From positions 1-8,538 of the forward strand of contig JAFSHJ010000051.1 in NCBI GenBank assembly GCA_017440425.1: DNA of 8,538 nucleotides, in the 5' to 3' direction. Shown piece by piece: positions 5,950 through 8,538 of this stretch. How positions within the stretch are numbered: the stretch's first letter is position 1; the number at the start of each line of letters is the position of its first letter. A program made the position numbers and the translations under genes. This DNA is from Oscillospiraceae bacterium. Its GTDB lineage: Bacteria; Bacillota; Clostridia; Oscillospirales; Ruminococcaceae. The notes below the pieces were generated by a model, which had not been told where the DNA came from, made no database searches, and saw only the letters and a program-made list of their open reading frames with translations.

Positions 5950-6027
5950 GCGGCTCGTCCCGCTGACTCTGTCAGCGGCAGGCGGCGAAGCCGCCGTGCC
6001 GAATCGGAGATTCGGCTGACGAGCCGC
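5950..6027. repeat. Cloverleaf-shaped intergenic element (element C)
   Basis: A 10-bp perfect outer stem (gcggctcgtc 5950-5959 with gacgagccgc 6018-6027) encloses three hairpins. Hairpin 1 is 5960-5967 with 5971-5978 (8 bp, loop tct), hairpin 2 is 5981-5986 with 5990-5995 (6 bp, loop gaa), and hairpin 3 is 5999-6005 with 6009-6015 (7 bp, loop gga). Only seven bases between stems are unpaired. It separates the HD gene from the GNAT gene and has no adjoining T-run, so it does not look like a simple terminator. RNA stabilisation, processing between the two genes, or a mobile palindromic repeat are all possible. Confidence 0.7.
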
Positions 6028-6051
6028 GGGTTCGATATTATGCCCGCAGCC

Positions 6052-6711
6052 TTATTTTATACCGTTCAGTTTTTTCCACATATCATCCAGCCCGATTATT
6101 TCACCGTTCATCTCTCTTACAAAGCGCTCACCGAATTCTCTCTGATAGGTCAGCTTCTCGTTCAGAATCTCGTGGCTTATCTCATAGTTAAGTTCTCCGT
6201 GGATGGCCATCATCCACTTGCCTCGTTCTTCAACCATAAACTCGGCGCCTTCCATCACGGTCTTGCCGTTGGCGGCACATTCAATACTGCTCATCCACAC
6301 GTCGTAGCACCCGAAATGGTCCAGGTAGTCCGCATCCTGATGCAGCTTGACCCAATAGGGATATCTGTCATCGTTCGGATATCTGTCGTCGTGCACCTCT
6401 ATTATATGGCAGATGTCATTCAGTTCAGCCTCGGTGCAGAGGTCTTTGATAAGCTCACGGGTACGTTCTGCGCCAACTTTACCGTGTTCTGCCCTTTTAA
6501 CGTCGCCGTTTGCCATATCGTGAAACAGCGCCGCCGCCAGCATTATGTCATCGTGGGAGTCGTCATCGGGCAGCATCAGCTTGCGAATGGCTACAGACAT
6601 CTTGCCCACCCGCTCTCCGTGGTGATATTTGTTGCCCCGCTCTTTCCAGGGGTGACTTTTTTTATCCATCAACAAATCTGCCGCAATGGCTTTAATTTTT
6701 TCAATATCCAA
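6052..6711 (-). CDS. HD-domain protein, probable metal-dependent phosphohydrolase
   Basis: HD-domain proteins are usually metal-dependent phosphohydrolases acting on nucleotides or phosphodiesters. The 219-residue product shows the expected ligand order: H31 in the HHGERV helix (30-35), the H64-D65 pair in LFHDM, and a later aspartate, D126 or D128, in HQDADYLD. EHGKVGA (75-81) and the EVHDD stretch (105-109) match the usual accessory helices. It is a single compact domain with no attached synthetase or sensor domain. The substrate is unknown. The start is TTG 6711, supported by AAGGAG (6720-6725) eight bases upstream; no ATG lies close. An extended -10 promoter is at 6743-6751. It is followed leftward by the GNAT gene, and the two are likely co-transcribed across element C. 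Confidence 0.85.
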   Translation of the reverse strand: MDIEKIKAIAADLLMDKKSHPWKERGNKYHHGERVGKMSVAIRKLMLPDDDSHDDIMLAAALFHDMANGDVKRAEHGKVGAERTRELIKDLCTEAELNDICHIIEVHDDRYPNDDRYPYWVKLHQDADYLDHFGCYDVWMSSIECAANGKTVMEGAEFMVEERGKWMMAIHGELNYEISHEILNEKLTYQREFGERFVREMNGEIIGLDDMWKKLNGIK

Positions 6712-6742
6712 ATTGTTTTCTCCTTGCCTGAGTTTCTTTTTT

Positions 6743-6751
6743 ATTATAGCA
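6743..6751 (-). promoter_or_regulatory. Extended -10 promoter for the HD gene
   Basis: Reading leftward, TGCTATAAT contains a perfect TATAAT with the TGn extension. No good -35 is found at 16-18 bases, but extended -10 promoters can work without it. It faces away from the HAD gene promoter, so the two units are divergent. Confidence 0.6.
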
Positions 6752-6795
6752 TTTTTTAGCGCAAAAAGAAATAACCTCCGCCAAATAGTTTTCGG

Positions 6796-6824
6796 TTGAC
6801 ATAATCTGCCAATTATTGTAAAAT
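6796..6824 (+). promoter_or_regulatory. Sigma-A type promoter for the HAD gene
   Basis: TTGACA (6796-6801) and TAAAAT (6819-6824) are separated by exactly 17 bases. The -35 is perfect and the -10 is 5 of 6. Transcription would start near 6831, about 27 bases before the TTG start. Confidence 0.8.
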
Positions 6825-6857
6825 TAAACTTACACCATTCACACGGAGGAAAGCGTT

Positions 6858-7460
6858 TTGAGAGAGATTAAAGCAGTTATTTTCGATATGTACGGAGTAA
6901 TAGTCAAGGATCCCACCGGCGGTCTTTCCGATTATATTTCCGCTGTCTCTCCCCACATACCCTACGATGCAATATATGAGCACTGGATCCCCGCATCCAA
7001 AGGTCTGCTCACCTCCAAAGAGTTTTTCAATAATCTTGGCTTTGCCGACCACGCCGCCACCGAAGCCGACTATATCGACACTATCGAGATAAACACCGAT
7101 GTGTTTGATGCAGTTGCAAAGCTCCGTGAAAAGGGGATCAAAACCGCCATTCTCTCCAACGATATTGCGGAGTGGAATTTGGCGCTGCGCCAAAAACACG
7201 GTCTAGACAGCTTTTTTGATGCCGTTACAGTCAGCGGTGAGGAGGGTTTCACCAAACCCGACAGACGCATCTATGAACTGACCCTTGCACGTCTGGGTGT
7301 TGCACCCGAAAACTGCGTATATATCGACGACCGCGAATATTTTTTGGATACCGCAGAGGCTCTCGGAATGCGTCCAATCCTCTTCAACAGCAGAAACGTG
7401 GAATACGACGGAGATATCGCCTATAAATTTGCGGATATTCTGGAAATATTGCAGATTTGA
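6858..7460 (+). CDS. HAD-superfamily protein with Tyr in motif I
   Basis: The 200-residue product has the four HAD motifs: D10 in FDMYGVI, S100 in ILSND, K133 in FTKPD, and D157-D158 in YIDDRE. The cap is a small helical insert (about 18-80), as in subfamily I. HAD phosphatases normally carry DxD in motif I, where the second aspartate is the acid/base. Here that position is Y12. DxY occurs in the 2-haloacid dehalogenase branch and in some HAD proteins of unknown function. D10 can still act as nucleophile, but a normal phosphatase mechanism is doubtful. The TTG at 6858 has GGAGGA (6845-6850) seven bases upstream. The gene has its own strong promoter. Its stop is only two bases before the metK -35, with no terminator between, so its transcript should run into the riboswitch. 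I would not assign a substrate. Confidence 0.88.
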   Translation: MREIKAVIFDMYGVIVKDPTGGLSDYISAVSPHIPYDAIYEHWIPASKGLLTSKEFFNNLGFADHAATEADYIDTIEINTDVFDAVAKLREKGIKTAILSNDIAEWNLALRQKHGLDSFFDAVTVSGEEGFTKPDRRIYELTLARLGVAPENCVYIDDREYFLDTAEALGMRPILFNSRNVEYDGDIAYKFADILEILQI

Positions 7461-7462
7461 TA

Positions 7463-7491
7463 TTGACAAAACCGCATAAATGCAGTATAAT
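7463..7491 (+). promoter_or_regulatory. Full-consensus promoter of the metK riboswitch unit
   Basis: TTGACA (7463-7468) and TATAAT (7486-7491) are both perfect and exactly 17 bases apart. Transcription would start near 7498, shortly before the riboswitch. Such a strong promoter fits a gene whose output is set downstream by the riboswitch. Confidence 0.9.
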
Positions 7492-7513
7492 TTTGTGTTG
7501 TAACTTAATATCG

Positions 7514-7611
7514 CCTTATCAAGAGTGGCTGAGGGACAGGCCCTGTGAAGCCCGACAACCTGCTTAAAAAGCAAGGTGCCAAATCCTGCGGAAAACAACC
7601 GAGAGATAGGG
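7514..7611 (+). ncRNA. SAM-I (S-box) riboswitch
   Basis: The aptamer senses S-adenosylmethionine and switches off metK when SAM is plentiful. The conserved S-box sequences are present in order: AAGAGTGG with GAGGGA (7521-7535), GGCCC (7539-7543), the kink-turn region GAAGCCCGACAACC (7547-7560), and GGTGCCAAATCC (7575-7586). P1 is formed by 7514-7520 with 7605-7611, with one G-U pair. P3 is TGCTT/AAGCA (7561-7565 with 7569-7573), and P4 is TCC/GGA (7584-7586 with 7590-7592). It sits just downstream of a perfect promoter and upstream of metK, the SAM synthetase gene, as expected for this class. Confidence 0.95.
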
Positions 7612-7656
7612 AAATTTTTTAAATTCTCGCCCTCTCGGCGGGATATTTTTATTTTG
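7599..7656 (+). terminator. Riboswitch expression platform with terminator
   Basis: The terminator stem is 7625-7631 with 7637-7643 (7 bp with one G-U), followed by TATTTTTATTTT. A competing pairing, CCGAGAG (7599-7605) with CTCTCGG (7632-7638), uses a base of the P1 right arm and part of the terminator right arm. So P1 with the terminator (SAM bound, off), or the competing stem (SAM absent, on), can form. This is a transcription-attenuation design; the pairings are read by eye. Confidence 0.75.
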
Positions 7657-7707
7657 TAAATCTTTTATCAACATAAAGAATTAATTAAATGAAAGGATGA
7701 AGTCAGA

Positions 7708-8538
7708 ATGCAAAACGATTACCTCTTTACTTCCGAATCCGTAACCTGCGGACACCCCGACAAGGTCTGCGACCAGATCTCCGATGCTGTTCTTGACGAA
7801 ATTTTGGCTAACGACAAAAATGCACGTGTTGCCTGCGAGACCATTGCCACCACCGGTCTCGTGCTGGTTATGGGTGAGATCACCACCGATTGCTATATCG
7901 ATATTCCCCGCATTGCAAGAAACGTCATCACCGATATCGGCTACAACTGCGCCGACCACGGCTTTGACGGCAACACCTGTGCTGTTCTCTCTGCCATCGA
8001 CGAGCAGTCCGGCGACATCGCTATGGGCGTTGATGCAGCTCTTGAGCTGAAAAACGGCGACAACGACAGCTACAACCTCACCGGCGCCGGTGACCAGGGC
8101 ATGATGTTCGGTTATGCCTGCACCGAGACTCCTGAGCTTATGCCTATGCCCAGTGCCACCGCTCACAAGCTTGCCAAAAAGCTTGAAGGCGTAAGACGCG
8201 ACGGCACCCTCCCCTATCTCCGTCCCGACGGCAAAACTCAGGTCACAGTAGAATACGTTGACGGCAAACCCGTCCGCATCGATACCGTAGTCATCTCCTC
8301 CCAGCACGATGACAACGTTACCCTCGAAAAGCTCCGCTCCGAGATTTTGGAGACCGTTATCCTCCCCACTATCCCCGCAGAGCTGCTTAAGGATACCAAA
8401 TATTTTATCAACCCCACCGGCCGCTTCGTTATCGGCGGACCTCACGGCGACAGCGGTCTCACCGGACGCAAGATCATCGTTGACACCTACGGCGGATATG
8501 CCCGTCACGGCGGCGGCGCTTTCTCCGGCAAGGACCCC
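7708..8538 (+). CDS. metK: S-adenosylmethionine synthetase (methionine adenosyltransferase), 3' end cut by window
   Basis: MetK makes SAM from methionine and ATP in the cytoplasm, releasing phosphate and diphosphate. The first 277 residues are present; the family is usually about 390-400 long, so roughly 70 percent is visible. The signatures are intact: GHPDKVCDQISDA at 15-27 with the catalytic histidine H16, GAGDQG at 126-131, GRFVIGGPHGDSGLTGRK at 238-255, and the glycine-rich GGGAFSGKDP at 268-277 just as the window ends. The frame stays open to the last base. The ATG at 7708 follows GAAAGGATGA (7691-7700). It is controlled by the SAM-I riboswitch upstream, giving feedback by its own product. 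Confidence 0.97.
   Translation, partial: MQNDYLFTSESVTCGHPDKVCDQISDAVLDEILANDKNARVACETIATTGLVLVMGEITTDCYIDIPRIARNVITDIGYNCADHGFDGNTCAVLSAIDEQSGDIAMGVDAALELKNGDNDSYNLTGAGDQGMMFGYACTETPELMPMPSATAHKLAKKLEGVRRDGTLPYLRPDGKTQVTVEYVDGKPVRIDTVVISSQHDDNVTLEKLRSEILETVILPTIPAELLKDTKYFINPTGRFVIGGPHGDSGLTGRKIIVDTYGGYARHGGGAFSGKDP

Noticed and set aside
5950..6050. A tRNA gene suggested by the cloverleaf fold and GGTTCGA at 6029-6035
   Set aside because: The GGTTCGA lies outside the cloverleaf and has no 5-bp T-stem with a 7-base loop. Stem lengths, loop sizes and the lack of an anticodon loop of seven do not fit a tRNA.
5653..6759. A 368-codon open frame on the + strand
   Set aside because: It runs across the HD gene, element C and the start of the GNAT gene in antisense, has no family motif, and crosses the HD promoter.
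7689..7700. A three-codon ATG-AAA-GGA-TGA minigene before metK
   Set aside because: It coincides with the metK ribosome binding site and has no binding site of its own, so it is most likely coincidental.
7681..8508. A 275-codon open frame on the - strand
   Set aside because: It lies opposite metK, whose motifs are unmistakable; the Gly/Val-rich product is typical of a shadow frame in GC-biased coding sequence.

Overview
The window looks like ordinary chromosome from a spore-forming member of the Bacillota, most likely class Clostridia. The evidence is an intact sporulation gene (spoIIR), strong AGGAGG-type ribosome binding sites, frequent TTG starts (alr, the HD gene and the HAD gene), sigma-A type promoters with 17-bp spacing, and an S-box (SAM-I) riboswitch in front of metK. 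The species cannot be named from the sequence. I found no phage, transposase, CRISPR array, rRNA or tRNA.

Layout from left to right. 1-58 holds the end of a GC-rich palindromic element cut by the window edge. 150-800 (+) is spoIIR. 775-990 is an unusually dense run of hairpins, including a cloverleaf-shaped element (843-919). 1085-1327 (+) encodes a small two-helix membrane protein whose end overlaps alr, alanine racemase (1302-2477, +). A two-way terminator at 2483-2511 separates alr from a leftward pair of paralogous four-helix membrane proteins (2526-3203 and 3273-3899, -). 4161-5033 (+) is a DegV/FakB-type fatty-acid-binding protein. A second two-way terminator (5051-5079) separates it from a leftward pair: an HD-domain protein (6052-6711, -) followed by a GNAT acetyltransferase (5088-5903, -), with another cloverleaf element (5950-6027) between them. 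6858-7460 (+) is a HAD-family protein. A consensus promoter, the SAM-I riboswitch (7514-7611) with its terminator, and metK (7708 to the window end, incomplete) follow.

The genes do not form one pathway. They are short units: spore development (spoIIR), cell-wall precursor supply (alr makes D-alanine), fatty-acid handling (degV/fakB), S-adenosylmethionine synthesis under SAM feedback (metK), and several genes of unknown role. Transcription units are cleanly bounded: I could place candidate promoters for six of them and convergent terminators at both converging junctions.

I see no new multi-gene system. The most interesting non-coding signal is a set of three multi-hairpin intergenic elements. 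Two share a 19-nt hairpin that differs at three positions, two of which form a compensatory base-pair change, suggesting a family of structured repeats. The most interesting coding details are a HAD protein whose second motif-I aspartate is tyrosine, and the tandem duplicated membrane proteins.
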